This document shows, one piece after another, positions 16,478-26,086 of a DNA stretch of 64,000 nucleotides. A model generated the notes under the pieces. The model was given only the letters and a program-made list of their open reading frames with translations. It was not told where the DNA came from and ran no database searches. Origin of the DNA: JANQHS01 sp965267505 (GTDB lineage: Bacteria > Bacteroidota > Bacteroidia > Cytophagales > CCMP332). The position numbers and the translations under genes were made by a program. Each line of letters begins with the position of its first letter. Within the stretch, counting starts at the first letter, position 1. Location of the stretch: positions 2,976,001-3,040,000 of the forward strand of contig OZ254081.1 of the NCBI GenBank assembly GCA_965267505.1, given 5' to 3'.

Positions 16478-17248
16478 ATGAGTATTAATAGAATTTTTCA
16501 GATTTTGTTCCTCCTGTTTTTTACTAATGGCTCGGTATATGGATGGGGAAGCACAGGTCATAGGATAGTGGGTAGAATCGCTGATGTCCATTTATCAAAA
16601 AAGGCAAAAAAGAATATTTCAGAAGTCCTAAATGGCCAGAGTCTGGCCATAGTTTCTAACTACATGGACTTTATCAAGTCTGATCCAAGGTACAATTCAT
16701 TTAGAGCTTGGCATTATGCCACCATCCCCGATAGTTCAAGTTATGCTGAAGCGGGAACTCCGAAAGAGGGAGATGTTATCATGGCAATTGATTCTTTTTC
16801 CAGGGAAATAAAAGAAAAGAAATTTGGAAAGAATGAAGCCTTCGCACTTATGTGTATTGTTCATTTGGTTGGCGACCTTCACCAACCTTTGCATGTGGGA
16901 AATGGAAAAGATAAGGGTGGGAATGATGTTTCTGTCAAGTTCTTCGGGAAAACGACCAACCTGCACCGGGTTTGGGATAGTGAAATGATAGATCATGTAG
17001 GGCTTAGCTATACAGAGTATGCAACTTCTCTCGACACCGTTTCAAAAGAAACTATAGAAAATTGGCAAAGTGGAGGAGTACTGGATTGGGCAAATGAATC
17101 TAAAGCATACAGACTCCAGGTTTACGATTTTCCTGAAAGCGGAAACATATGGTACCCCTATATCTATAAGAATAAAGCCTTATTGGATAAAAGGCTTCTC
17201 CAGGCAGGGCTCAGATTGGCTGCTCTGCTAAACAGCCTTTATGGTTAA
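16478..17248 (+). CDS. Exported S1/P1-type nuclease
   Basis: A 256-residue secreted zinc-dependent nuclease for single-stranded nucleic acids and 3'-nucleotides. The signal peptide ends at about residue 22, so Trp23 would be the mature N-terminus, as required for zinc binding by its main chain in this family. Ligands are visible in GHRI (His28), RAWHYAT, VHLVGDLHQPLHV and NLHRVWD. It is slightly shorter than fungal P1 but normal for bacteria. The stop overlaps the convergent ferritin stop by 4 bases. A role in scavenging phosphate or nucleosides is inferred. Confidence 0.9.
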   Translation: MSINRIFQILFLLFFTNGSVYGWGSTGHRIVGRIADVHLSKKAKKNISEVLNGQSLAIVSNYMDFIKSDPRYNSFRAWHYATIPDSSSYAEAGTPKEGDVIMAIDSFSREIKEKKFGKNEAFALMCIVHLVGDLHQPLHVGNGKDKGGNDVSVKFFGKTTNLHRVWDSEMIDHVGLSYTEYATSLDTVSKETIENWQSGGVLDWANESKAYRLQVYDFPESGNIWYPYIYKNKALLDKRLLQAGLRLAALLNSLYG

Positions 17249-17772
17249 TTAGCGGGTTCAGTGGAATCAGGTGTAAAGTTCGCCTTCAGACCAGGGAGAT
17301 CTCTGTCAAACATATAAAACCCTCCTCCAGGAGAATCGCCTGCGATTTCAAGCTTTTCTAATACTGTTTGAGCCAATGCTTCCTCCTCCATCTGCTCTGA
17401 AACATACCATTGCATAAAATTATGAGTGGTATAATCTCCAGCCTGAAGAGATTTATGAACTATTTCACTGACTCTCTGAGTATTATCTCTCTCCGTTTGA
17501 AGCAAAAGATTAAATGCTTCTTTTACGTTTTTGAATTCATCCTGAGGTTTTTCCAGACTAGGAATCCTTGCTTTTCCCCCACGTTCGTTAATGAATTTGA
17601 TTAGTTTCAACATATGTGCCCTTTCTTCTTCAGAATGGGAGTAGAAGAAGTCGGCGACTCCATGATAACCTTTGGTTTCGGCCCAGATACCTATTGAAAG
17701 GTATAATGACGAGGATTGAGCTTCTAGTGAAACCTGGCTATTTAGTATCTCTTCAATTTCCTTTGAAAGCAT
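17245..17772 (-). CDS. ftnA: Ferritin (non-heme, FtnA type)
   Basis: A 175-residue four-helix iron-storage subunit that forms a 24-mer shell. The ferroxidase centre is intact at canonical positions: Glu17, Glu50, His53 (EEERAH), Glu94, Gln127 and Glu130 in SEQMEEE. The C-terminal tail is short. The ATG at 17770-17772 is clear. It is transcribed against the nuclease gene and back to back with a bestrophin gene (67-base gap). No heme-binding Met at the bacterioferritin position is evident, so ferritin rather than bacterioferritin. Confidence 0.94.
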   Translation of the reverse strand: MLSKEIEEILNSQVSLEAQSSSLYLSIGIWAETKGYHGVADFFYSHSEEERAHMLKLIKFINERGGKARIPSLEKPQDEFKNVKEAFNLLLQTERDNTQRVSEIVHKSLQAGDYTTHNFMQWYVSEQMEEEALAQTVLEKLEIAGDSPGGGFYMFDRDLPGLKANFTPDSTEPAN

Positions 17773-17839
17773 AAGATTTTGTGGTGTTCATTAATCGCTT
17801 CAAATTTACCACAGAATTCCGTTTTAACCCAGTTCTTAG

Positions 17840-18781
17840 ATGATCACATCCTCAAAACGAACATTGAGAGAATTATGGGCTGCAGATAAGAAATTCCTGT
17901 TTCTCATGCTGCCTCTAAGTATTCTCTTTTTCATCATTAACAAGAATTACAATTTAAGCCTTGGAATACCCCATGGATCTTTACAAGTAATTGGCCTATT
18001 TATAGCTTTTTTTCTGGTCTTCATGAATCAGAAGTCTTATGAACGATGGTGGGAGGCCAGGATAATTTGGGGCGATCTGGTCAATAAAAGCAGGTCCTGG
18101 GCTCTCCAGGTAAATTATTTACTCAATAAAGTAAAGCTGGATCTTGATCTTGAGGATGAAAAAATTGCAGCGATAAAAAAGGAGTTGATAGATCGCCATA
18201 TTGGATTTGTGCATGCATTAAGGATTCATCTGAGGAAGCAAAGTGATTATTCTGAATTGAATCATTTCATTTCGGATTCCGAACTCAAAGAGCTCAAAGA
18301 AAAGACCAATATTCCCACACATTTGCTGGATCAACAAGGCAAAAGAGTAAATGAGGTGGTTCCGGGTGGGGTAGAGGGAATCATGGTCCAAAGAGAATTA
18401 AATCAGGTCCTTAAGGATTTCTATGATTGCCAGGGAATGGCAGAAAGGATAAAGAATACTGTTTTCCCTAAACCCTATTCTTTTTTTGCCAGGCTAATTG
18501 TTTACGTATATATCTTCTTGCTGCCGATATACCTCGTCAGTGAATTCCTTGCTGACGATTTTACCGATCTTGATTTTTTTGCCATCCCACTGGTGATATT
18601 TATATGCTTTGTTTTCTTTTCCCTTACAAAACTGGCAGAACAATACGAGAATCCATTTGAGAACAGTCCTCACGATATTCCACTAACTACAATATGTCGA
18701 ACCATAGAGGTTGACCTAAAAGAATTAATAGGAGAAACCCCTCGTGATGAGGGCCAAAAAGAAGAAGGGGTGTATTTTTAA
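17840..18781 (+). CDS. Bestrophin-like ion channel, copy 1
   Basis: A 313-residue membrane protein of the bestrophin (RFP-TM) family. The core motif SYERWWEARIIWGDLVNKSR follows the second span, and the C-terminal part has PFENSPHDIPLTTICRTIE, the family's conserved cytoplasmic signature. Bacterial bestrophins form pentameric ion channels, and their ion selectivity differs between members. This copy is more diverged from the other two in the window (52521-53468, 60979-62013): it has a longer charged insert around residues 100-190. Monocistronic. The ion carried is not determined. Confidence 0.88.
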   Translation: MITSSKRTLRELWAADKKFLFLMLPLSILFFIINKNYNLSLGIPHGSLQVIGLFIAFFLVFMNQKSYERWWEARIIWGDLVNKSRSWALQVNYLLNKVKLDLDLEDEKIAAIKKELIDRHIGFVHALRIHLRKQSDYSELNHFISDSELKELKEKTNIPTHLLDQQGKRVNEVVPGGVEGIMVQRELNQVLKDFYDCQGMAERIKNTVFPKPYSFFARLIVYVYIFLLPIYLVSEFLADDFTDLDFFAIPLVIFICFVFFSLTKLAEQYENPFENSPHDIPLTTICRTIEVDLKELIGETPRDEGQKEEGVYF

Positions 18782-18886
18782 CCCTAGAATATGCTTATTT
18801 CAGATCTAGAACCAACCGTTGATCTAATTTCTACGTGATATAAGCAGCGTTAAGACTAATATTGTTTAAAACACCAAAATATATTT

Positions 18887-20917
18887 ATGAAATATCAATA
18901 CTACCGTCGATCTTTTAACCAATTGCTTTTTGCTATTGCGTTAATAATAACACCGCTGGTTGCTTCTGCTCAATTTTCTATTGTGGAAACACCAGGAGGC
19001 TCTTCTTCCGCAAATAGAAGAGGCCCATGTACATCTTGCGGATTCCAAAGATATGTTGGGTTGTACCCAAGTACCGAGGTAAGCCCTATTTTCCCAAATG
19101 GAGACAGCGTAGCTGTAGTTGGATGGAATGTTCTAACACCATTGGCAACACCTCAGGTCAGTGGAAACATTGTTATTCTCCTTTCCAATACAACTGACGC
19201 CACTTATAATAAAGGCCTTTCCTGGTCTGGAGCTATTGTAGGTATGGATACCGTTTATGTTGGACCCTTAACGATTGATACCACAGTGGGCCCAATGGAT
19301 GTGATCCTACAGAACAAATTTGGCTATACAGGAGATGGAGTCTATCTGGCATTTGAATGGACTACTTCTAACCAGGGAGGTGCTGAGGCATCTTATGTTG
19401 CTAATACATCTGTTAGTCCTGGAATGGCGAGGTACTTCAACACAACGGGTCATACTGATAACCTCGGTGCAACTGCGGTTTGGAGAACACAGCTAAGATT
19501 AGGTTACGACCTTCCTGCTGTTGACCTTGCCTTGAGCGATAATGGAACCTCTTCAAACGATTGCGGTTCCACCAACGGAACCTTTGAGCTTCGTGTTACC
19601 AACCAGGGATTGACCACTACAGATACAGTATTCTATCACTATGATCTTGTTGGACCAAGTACCAATGTTTCAATGAATGCTTTTGAGGTGGTTGCTATTC
19701 AAACGGATTCAAGTGCTGTTATCACGGTAAATGAGACTTTGAATAACAATGGTGAGTACACATTTGATGCTTATTTGACACAGCCTGGCGACGCATTGCC
19801 AATTAATGATACGGCAGGCACGATCAAGGTTGCTAAATTCCCAACCGTAAGTTCATTCCCTGCTTCTGAAAATTTTGATGGAGCAGGCCAGGATTGGTCT
19901 TCTAATAATGCTGCTTCAAGCATTAACGATTGGGCTTTGGGAGCTCCTTCGGGAACAGTCATTAACTCGGCAGCTTCTGCTCCAAACGCATGGGTAACGA
20001 ATCTTAGCGGAAACTATGGAGATGCGCAGGATGCATGGGTTACTTCCCCTTGCTTTGATCTGACCGGGGTTACCATGCCACAGATCGATGCAAACATCTA
20101 TTGGGATATCGAAACCGACTGGGATGCTGCTATCCTTGAAGCAAGGTCTGCTAGCTCTCCAGCCTGGGCCACCGTTGGTGGATTAGGAACCGGCACAAAC
20201 TGGTATAACAGCAACAGTGCTAATCTCGTGAATGGACTTCCAGCTGCCTGGAATGGCGATGGTGCTTCAAGTTCTGGAGGCTGGTTAGCTGCTTCGCATG
20301 ATTTGAATTCCTACGCTGGACAAGCTGATGTTCAGGTAAGGTTCAGGTTCATTTCAGATGGAAACACCAATAACGAAGGATTTGCGTTTGATGACGTAAT
20401 GATCTCAGATGCCTCAGGATCTGCTCCTACAGCAGGGTTCTCCTTTGTGCCAAATGGCCTTGAAGTTGCTTTCACAGATGCTTCAACAGGAGCACCAAGT
20501 ACCTGGGCATGGGACTTTGGTGATGGTAATACCAGTGCTATGCAAAGCCCAACCCACACTTATGCTGCAAATGGATCATATACAGCTTGTTTGACGGCAA
20601 CAAATGCAAATGGATCTGACTCCATGTGTGCTACTGTTTCGGTTGTAAGTGGATTGGAGGACGCTTTTGGCAAGTCATTGAGCATATATCCAAATCCAGT
20701 AGCTGACCAACTTACCATTGAGTTAGAGAATCAGAATTCTTCATCTGTTAGCTTCAGATTGGTTGATGCGTTTGGAAGAACTCACAAGTATGGTGAGTTG
20801 AACACCAATGGATTGATCAAAGAGCAACTTGATGTAAGCGATTTACCCGCGGGTATCTATTTCATTGAGATCAATGATGGAAGCAAGCGTGCTGCCAGAA
20901 GGATCACGATTGAATAA
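18887..20917 (+). CDS. Secreted multidomain protein with PKD domain and type IX sorting domain
   Basis: A 676-residue exported protein. The signal peptide ends near residue 28 (VASAQ). Then comes an N-terminal region with a Cys pair (CTSCG), a second domain rich in Thr/Asp/Asn, a MAM/jelly-roll-like domain from about 325 to 505 (SENFDGAG...FAFDDVMISD), a PKD domain (about 510-585; WAWDFGDGNTS) and the type A sorting domain from about 598 (LSIYPNPVADQL to the final RRITIE). Type IX cargo is moved across the outer membrane and its C-terminal domain cleaved. No enzymatic motif was recognised, so a structural or binding role is likely. A strong terminator follows. Confidence 0.88.
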   Translation: MKYQYYRRSFNQLLFAIALIITPLVASAQFSIVETPGGSSSANRRGPCTSCGFQRYVGLYPSTEVSPIFPNGDSVAVVGWNVLTPLATPQVSGNIVILLSNTTDATYNKGLSWSGAIVGMDTVYVGPLTIDTTVGPMDVILQNKFGYTGDGVYLAFEWTTSNQGGAEASYVANTSVSPGMARYFNTTGHTDNLGATAVWRTQLRLGYDLPAVDLALSDNGTSSNDCGSTNGTFELRVTNQGLTTTDTVFYHYDLVGPSTNVSMNAFEVVAIQTDSSAVITVNETLNNNGEYTFDAYLTQPGDALPINDTAGTIKVAKFPTVSSFPASENFDGAGQDWSSNNAASSINDWALGAPSGTVINSAASAPNAWVTNLSGNYGDAQDAWVTSPCFDLTGVTMPQIDANIYWDIETDWDAAILEARSASSPAWATVGGLGTGTNWYNSNSANLVNGLPAAWNGDGASSSGGWLAASHDLNSYAGQADVQVRFRFISDGNTNNEGFAFDDVMISDASGSAPTAGFSFVPNGLEVAFTDASTGAPSTWAWDFGDGNTSAMQSPTHTYAANGSYTACLTATNANGSDSMCATVSVVSGLEDAFGKSLSIYPNPVADQLTIELENQNSSSVSFRLVDAFGRTHKYGELNTNGLIKEQLDVSDLPAGIYFIEINDGSKRAARRITIE

Positions 20918-20939
20918 ATATCAAACGGATCAAAAGGAA

Positions 20940-20965
20940 AAGCCCGGGAGACCGGGCTTTTTTTA
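20940..20965 (+). terminator. Strong intrinsic terminator
   Basis: AAGCCCGG (20940-20947) pairs with CCGGGCTT (20952-20959) across a GAGA loop, followed by a run of T. It ends the type IX cargo gene. The stop codon of the convergent DUF4136 gene at 20963 lies in the T tract. Confidence 0.93.
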
Positions 20966-21523
20966 TTTCCGGGGCTTCACCGGATAAAAGCTAAAGAGCT
21001 TTCGCATCAAGTTTCTGATCTCAGCCTCTTTTTGATAGGACTTTTGATTTTCCGAAACTTCTCCAGCCGCCGAAACCTGCCAAACCAATTTCTTTTGTTT
21101 GGCATCAAATACATCGATTACAATTGTTCCATCCGTGTAGGAGTATTCACTATATCGGGTGGTACCGTAACCATAACCATATCCAAAACCATAGGAATAT
21201 CCATAAGGACTATAATAGTCTGAATATGCGGTTACCCCTGTCTTTTCCTGAAGGATTACATGGATGTTAACAAACATCTCGGGATCCTTTGCGACCTCCT
21301 GGATTGCCCTGATTTCCAATTCACTTCTGATCGCGTCATACAACCTGTCTTTGTCAAGATCGTTGACCCTTTTTGAATTGTCGGGAGCCCAGGGCAGGAA
21401 TTTATAGGTTTTAAAGGATTCAAAGTCTGCCTCCTTGTCGTAATCAAAGGCATACTTGGTTGAGTCGCAAGAACTGAAAGCCAACCAAAGGAATGGCAAA
21501 CAAAAAAGAAGAGATCTGTTCAA
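20963..21523 (-). CDS. DUF4136 lipoprotein with a Gly-Tyr loop
   Basis: A 186-residue lipoprotein (lipobox FSSC, Cys19) with the DUF4136 layout: KYAFDYDKEADFESFKTYKF near the N-terminus, helix LYDAIRSELEIRAIQ, strand MFVNIHVIL and C-terminal GTIVIDVFDAKQKKLVWQ. Residues 102-122 are a Tyr/Gly-rich loop at the same place where the DUF4136 protein at 4174 has Gly/Trp. The start is a TTG (21521-21523), one base after the stop of the carotenoid-type gene upstream; no ATG is available before residue 83. Function unknown. Confidence 0.82.
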   Translation of the reverse strand: MNRSLLFCLPFLWLAFSSCDSTKYAFDYDKEADFESFKTYKFLPWAPDNSKRVNDLDKDRLYDAIRSELEIRAIQEVAKDPEMFVNIHVILQEKTGVTAYSDYYSPYGYSYGFGYGYGYGTTRYSEYSYTDGTIVIDVFDAKQKKLVWQVSAAGEVSENQKSYQKEAEIRNLMRKLFSFYPVKPRK

Positions 21524-21524
21524 T

Positions 21525-22187
21525 TTAAAGTAGGTTTCTAAGTAGAAGGAAGAATACTGTTTGGGTAACGAGAAATACCAGTCCCACTATGTTACCCACG
21601 TCTTTGATCTTGGAGTACAGATAAAAGGAAAATATCCATCCCTGGATAAAACTACCTATGTAGTCATGCCATCCGGCACCAGAACCGCCCTCATCCCAAA
21701 ACCAGAAATTAAGTTTAGGAGCTAAAGGTTCCATCATCCAATTTAATCCTGTAATCAAAAGGGCAGCGACGGTTGCCCCGATCCATTTATTCTTAATAAC
21801 CAACTCTGATGTCTGAACAGCTGTAAAAGTGAACAAGCCCCAAACCAAGCCAATTAATGGGGGAGTGCCAGCTATTTTGGGCCCAAAGGCTTTTCCAAAG
21901 GCGTACTTCCCAAAGATCCAATCGGTATTGGTCCCAATGATCTCAATCAAGAAACCAACAAAGGCGATATTGATCAGCCCACTCAAAATTGTATTTCCAC
22001 CTTCTTCCTCCTTCTTCAGGACTAATAGCATCGATATGCACAAGTGGAAAGGGGTGAGCAAAATGAACTTCTCAGACCATGGGCTTAGGATTCCCCCTAA
22101 GGCAAAGGCATGCAATACCACTATGGCCAAAATACTCAGGTGAGCATTCTTTAATATGAATTTGGAATCTGTAGTTTTCTCAGTCAT
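21525..22187 (-). CDS. Carotenoid biosynthesis protein, CruF-like (DUF422)
   Basis: A 220-residue membrane protein with about seven spans, matching the DUF422/CruF family of carotenoid 1',2'-hydratases. The recognisable core is FLIEIIGTNTDWIFGKYAFG and GTPPLIGLVWGLFTF, with WDEGGSGAGWHDYIGSF further on. CruF-type enzymes hydrate the end group of acyclic carotenoids. No phytoene synthase or desaturase gene is nearby, so the pathway must be encoded elsewhere. It is followed one base later by the DUF4136 gene. Confidence 0.82.
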   Translation of the reverse strand: MTEKTTDSKFILKNAHLSILAIVVLHAFALGGILSPWSEKFILLTPFHLCISMLLVLKKEEEGGNTILSGLINIAFVGFLIEIIGTNTDWIFGKYAFGKAFGPKIAGTPPLIGLVWGLFTFTAVQTSELVIKNKWIGATVAALLITGLNWMMEPLAPKLNFWFWDEGGSGAGWHDYIGSFIQGWIFSFYLYSKIKDVGNIVGLVFLVTQTVFFLLLRNLL

Positions 22188-22220
22188 AACTGGGGCGAAA
22201 ATTAACTAAGTGAACTCCCT

Positions 22221-22583
22221 TCACCAATTCTGTTTTAAATTTTGTTCATACCAAACAGCGGATTCAATCAATTCCTTGATAATTGGTAACTCTGCTTTTT
22301 GGCCAGGCAAATAATCCATATATGCTACTTCCTTTGAGCTTCCATGAAAAACCAACCCCGTTTTTTCAAGTGCAGCCCCTTTACAAAAACCAAGCCTGAC
22401 ATGACTTCTATTCAAAACAGTCAAGTACAACACCCTCTTTTTTAAATAATAAAATGGGGTGTCAAAGACGATCTTTAGCTTCAATTCAGGAAAATATAAT
22501 TCGATAAGCTCATGAATCGCTCTAAGGTTTTCGTGAAAGCTTTCATCGAATTTTAAGAGATATTCTTCAATCCTTGGATCCAT
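22221..22583 (-). CDS. DUF1801 domain protein
   Basis: A 120-residue cytoplasmic protein of the DUF1801/YdhG-like fold: a helix with ENLRAIHELIELYFPELK, then FDTPFYYLKKRVLYLTVL and RSHVRLGFCKG, the usual order of helix and strands. The start ATG lies inside the end of the SulP gene (17-base overlap, different frame), indicating co-transcription. No catalytic residues can be assigned. Confidence 0.75.
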   Translation of the reverse strand: MDPRIEEYLLKFDESFHENLRAIHELIELYFPELKLKIVFDTPFYYLKKRVLYLTVLNRSHVRLGFCKGAALEKTGLVFHGSSKEVAYMDYLPGQKAELPIIKELIESAVWYEQNLKQNW

Positions 22584-24777
22584 GGTCTTCGACCTTTTGA
22601 AGAAGGTCTTTTACAAAGCTTACCATTACCTCGATCTGGTGCGACTTAACAATCTTGGCCTTGGGAAATACCAACAGGGAGGACCCTGAGCTTTCGATAT
22701 GATAGATTGAATGGGTCTCAAAGAATAAGATCATATCCTCGTTAAAGAATTTTCGTATCTGATCCTCATTGGGACCATACAACAGGAATTTTTTGGAGAA
22801 ATGCCTGAAATCCTTGAAATCAATATCCTTTGAGCCCACCGTATTCATCACCTTATCCATTACCACCTCTCTTTCAAGGACAAATACCGGAATAGGTTTC
22901 TTTAATTCATATTGCATGAAAGTGGCCCTATGGTCGGTTCCTCCCTCCAGGATACCTTCTGTATAAGAAACATCGCTGATAAGGAAGTTTGAGTCATTTA
23001 GCTTCCCTCTGATTAAATTGGTTTGAAATTGAAGGTACTTATTCTGAAAAAAATGGAAATTTTCAAGGCCTTCAGTATTCCAATAAATATTCACATCAAG
23101 ATTCCAACCCCTTCCATAGGTCATTCTTTTTAATGCTCTTTGCCTTGAAGTGATATTGAATTTTTTCTTGGGAGCTTTTAGATCACTTCCTTTAATCAAT
23201 TTTCTTGCTGCCAAGGGGTGATTTGAAAAAGGCGTTTGAACATTCAGACCAATGATCTCAAGCTTCCCTCCATCCTTATCAAATTTTCCGTTCAGGCTTT
23301 GGAGGTGTTCCATTACTGTATGGTCGATGAACTTTGCCTGGCTAAAATCCATGATCAAAAATTGGTTCTTAGGGATGCTTTCAATCTTTCGCTTTAAAGG
23401 GAGGTAGTTAAAGAAATTGGCATACCTACGGATAGATAGATAATAATGCCTGTCTTCATCGTCATAATGAAGGTGATTGGTCGACTTAAAGATCATGGCA
23501 AAGGCATTCTTTCCCTCCTGAATCGAAAATAAGTGGATGAAAAAGGTGGTTAAGATACCGGCGAAAAGGCCAAAGATCAGGTCCGTGAATAGGGTGACGA
23601 TTATGGTGGTCAAGAAAATGAAAAACTGCTCACTTCCAACCATTAATACCTTTTTGAATTTTGCTGGTGATGCTAGTTTGTATCCTGTATGGACAAGGAT
23701 TGCTGCCAATGCCGCGTAGGGGATCCTATTAAGGAGCACAATCCCAAAAAGGATCATGACGGCAATAGTGAGTGCATGAACAATGTTTACAAGCTTGGTC
23801 TTTGCCCCGTTGTTGATTCCAACTGAGCTGGACATGATCGCAGCAATAACCGGCATACCTCCCAATACAGCTGAAAGCATGGTACCAAAGCCTGTGGCTA
23901 CCAAGTAGCGGTTCAAATTAGATATCCGTTTTCCTGGATCGATCTTGTCAATGGCCTTTGAGCTCACCAGAGATTCAAGGGTACATATCAAGGAAAGGTT
24001 TATGACCAGTACCCAAAAGGCACCGCTGGCCATAAAGGAAAAATTTGGGAGGAAATTCAAGGAAAAGTTATCCTGGGAGAGGCTAAGCATAAGATGTGGT
24101 CCCACCTCATAATTCAGTCCCAAAAAATCCATATGCCTGTCTGTGCCAAAATTCAAAATATACCCCATAATCATGGAATACAAAATCACCCACATAGGAG
24201 CAGGAATGGTCTTTAATAATTTTCCACCCAGGTAGGGGTATAGAAAAAGGAAGACAAGGCTTGATATTCCGATAATACTGACGCTAGGATTGAATTCCGA
24301 GATCTTTTCACCCATTCCCAACACAAAATCATTTAGGGAACCTGGCTGAAACTGAATTCCGATCAAAGTAGGGATCTGGCTTAAAAGGATCATTATTCCA
24401 ATTGCTGCCATAAGACCTGTAATTGCCGAAGAGGGAAAGAAATCGGCGAAATAGCCCGCCTTTAGAAGTCCTAAAATGAGTATAAAAAGCCCCGTGAATA
24501 AAAAGGCAGTGCAGACTACACTTACCCCTAATAAAATATCTCCCTGTCCGAATATCGTCACTGCGGCCAGGGTGATCAGAATTATACTCTTTGGAGGTCC
24601 CATAACTGTAACATGGGTACCACTCCATAAGCCAATAATGATCCCTCCCACAAGCGAGGAAAGCAAGCCTGCGGAGGGCGGAAGGCCTGCAGCTATAGAT
24701 ATACCCAGAGAGACCGGGAGGCCTACAAAAGCTACAGTGATTCCTGCCAGGATCTCATTTCTGACCAAAGAATTCAC
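22567..24777 (-). CDS. SulP-family anion transporter with STAS and an extra C-terminal domain
   Basis: A 736-residue protein. Residues 1-425 are the membrane part of a SulP anion transporter (for example VAFVGLPVSLGISIAAGLPP, 16-35, and the amphipathic segment SSAITGLMAAIG). Residues about 440-520 are a STAS domain (QFLIMDFSQAKFIDHTVMEH). Residues about 545-736 are an added soluble region not usual in SulP proteins, with FLISDVSYTEGI (598-609) and a C-terminal mixed alpha/beta part; it resembles DUF3137-like membrane-associated domains but I am unsure. The start is GTG 24775-24777. Substrate (sulfate, bicarbonate or other) is not determined. Confidence 0.85.
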   Translation of the reverse strand: MNSLVRNEILAGITVAFVGLPVSLGISIAAGLPPSAGLLSSLVGGIIIGLWSGTHVTVMGPPKSIILITLAAVTIFGQGDILLGVSVVCTAFLFTGLFILILGLLKAGYFADFFPSSAITGLMAAIGIMILLSQIPTLIGIQFQPGSLNDFVLGMGEKISEFNPSVSIIGISSLVFLFLYPYLGGKLLKTIPAPMWVILYSMIMGYILNFGTDRHMDFLGLNYEVGPHLMLSLSQDNFSLNFLPNFSFMASGAFWVLVINLSLICTLESLVSSKAIDKIDPGKRISNLNRYLVATGFGTMLSAVLGGMPVIAAIMSSSVGINNGAKTKLVNIVHALTIAVMILFGIVLLNRIPYAALAAILVHTGYKLASPAKFKKVLMVGSEQFFIFLTTIIVTLFTDLIFGLFAGILTTFFIHLFSIQEGKNAFAMIFKSTNHLHYDDEDRHYYLSIRRYANFFNYLPLKRKIESIPKNQFLIMDFSQAKFIDHTVMEHLQSLNGKFDKDGGKLEIIGLNVQTPFSNHPLAARKLIKGSDLKAPKKKFNITSRQRALKRMTYGRGWNLDVNIYWNTEGLENFHFFQNKYLQFQTNLIRGKLNDSNFLISDVSYTEGILEGGTDHRATFMQYELKKPIPVFVLEREVVMDKVMNTVGSKDIDFKDFRHFSKKFLLYGPNEDQIRKFFNEDMILFFETHSIYHIESSGSSLLVFPKAKIVKSHQIEVMVSFVKDLLQKVEDHGSKD

Positions 24778-24847
24778 GACTAGAAATTGGAATTAGTAGT
24801 TTCTACTCACCTGTTTTCAACTTATCAAGATAAGGATTCTTAACTAA

Positions 24848-26086
24848 TCAAGATTCCTTTCTGATGGAGTCGATCCGCTGTGAAAGCGTGGGATGAGAGT
24901 AATGCCAGGCCACATAAAGTGGGTGAGGGTTAGGATTGGACAGGTTTTTTAATGTGAGCTTTTTTAAAGCACTAATTAGCCGCTCACCATATCCAAATCC
25001 GTTTGCATATGAATCCGCCTCGTATTCGTTCTTTCTCGACAATAGATTTCCAAGCAAAGAAATGATTGTAGAGATCGGCGAGATCAATACTCCCACAACC
25101 AAAAGGTTCAAATGAGGAACCCAGATTTCAGATCCCATTACATTTGAGAGGGCAGGGGAAAAGATCAAAAGAGAGAATAGGTAGAGATACAATCCTGTTT
25201 GCAAAACGGATAATACCATCCCCTGGTAGATATGTTTCTTTTTATAGTGTCCCACTTCATGGGCAAAGACTGCTTCAATCTCCTCATTTTCCAACTGATC
25301 CATGAGAGTGTCATACAAGACAATTTTCTTTTTCTTTCCAAAGCCTGAGAAGAAGGCATTGGCTTTTTTGGACCTCTTAGATCCATCCATCATGAGAACA
25401 TTGGTTATTGGAAAATTGGTTTTTCGACTCAATTCTTCAACCCTTACTTTGAGGTCCTGATCATCTACCGGGGTTAGTTTATTGAATAGAGGAAGGAATA
25501 AACTGGTATAAAAAAACTGCATGAAGATCAAAAGGAGGGTAGCAAATCCCCAGAAAGGGAGCCAAAAGCTTTGATCCAACTTGGCCATAAGCAGGAACAA
25601 CACATAAAGGATCGGTCCACCGATGATTAACATCAATAAATAGGATTTGACCTTATCCAAGATAAAGGTCTTGACGCTGGTATTGTTAAACCCAAATCTT
25701 CCCTCAATACCGAATGTCGAATATGCTTGAATGGGAATATGGATGAGGTCACTGATGATAAATAAGCTGAAAAGAAAGATTATGCTTTGGATCTCATTTT
25801 CAAAACCAAATTGTCCTATCAGCTGATCCCAAAACGAGAAGAAACCCAGGTAAATAAGGACAAGAAAAACAATAGAATTTATTGGCCCAATCAGATTTGA
25901 GAAATTGGTTTTTACCCTTAGGTAATTCCTGGACTTATCTTCCTCCTCAGTATTGAATAATCCTTTAACATCAATTGGAAACGGCTTTTTGGAATAGGAA
26001 AGATTCAATCTATCAAGGCCAATACCTATGAGCAATTCAGCCAAGACCAGGCATACTATTAAAACGAAAAGAAACTCGGCGCTCAA
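24848..26086 (-). CDS. M48-family membrane metalloprotease, STE24/CAAX-protease-like
   Basis: A 412-residue membrane zinc protease. About seven spans surround the catalytic motif FAHEVGHYKKKH (His276, Glu277, His280); the third zinc ligand is in NEYEADSYA (Glu356). The N-terminal half has the extra spans of STE24-like members rather than the shorter HtpX. The start is TTG 26084-26086, directly after the hldD stop (no gap), so the two genes are probably one transcript. Bacteria lack CAAX prenylation, so a membrane-protein quality-control role is the likelier function. Confidence 0.88.
   Translation of the reverse strand: MSAEFLFVLIVCLVLAELLIGIGLDRLNLSYSKKPFPIDVKGLFNTEEEDKSRNYLRVKTNFSNLIGPINSIVFLVLIYLGFFSFWDQLIGQFGFENEIQSIIFLFSLFIISDLIHIPIQAYSTFGIEGRFGFNNTSVKTFILDKVKSYLLMLIIGGPILYVLFLLMAKLDQSFWLPFWGFATLLLIFMQFFYTSLFLPLFNKLTPVDDQDLKVRVEELSRKTNFPITNVLMMDGSKRSKKANAFFSGFGKKKKIVLYDTLMDQLENEEIEAVFAHEVGHYKKKHIYQGMVLSVLQTGLYLYLFSLLIFSPALSNVMGSEIWVPHLNLLVVGVLISPISTIISLLGNLLSRKNEYEADSYANGFGYGERLISALKKLTLKNLSNPNPHPLYVAWHYSHPTLSQRIDSIRKES

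Noticed and set aside
17245..17772. Bacterioferritin
   Set aside because: The ferroxidase residues match FtnA positions and no heme-ligand Met is evident.
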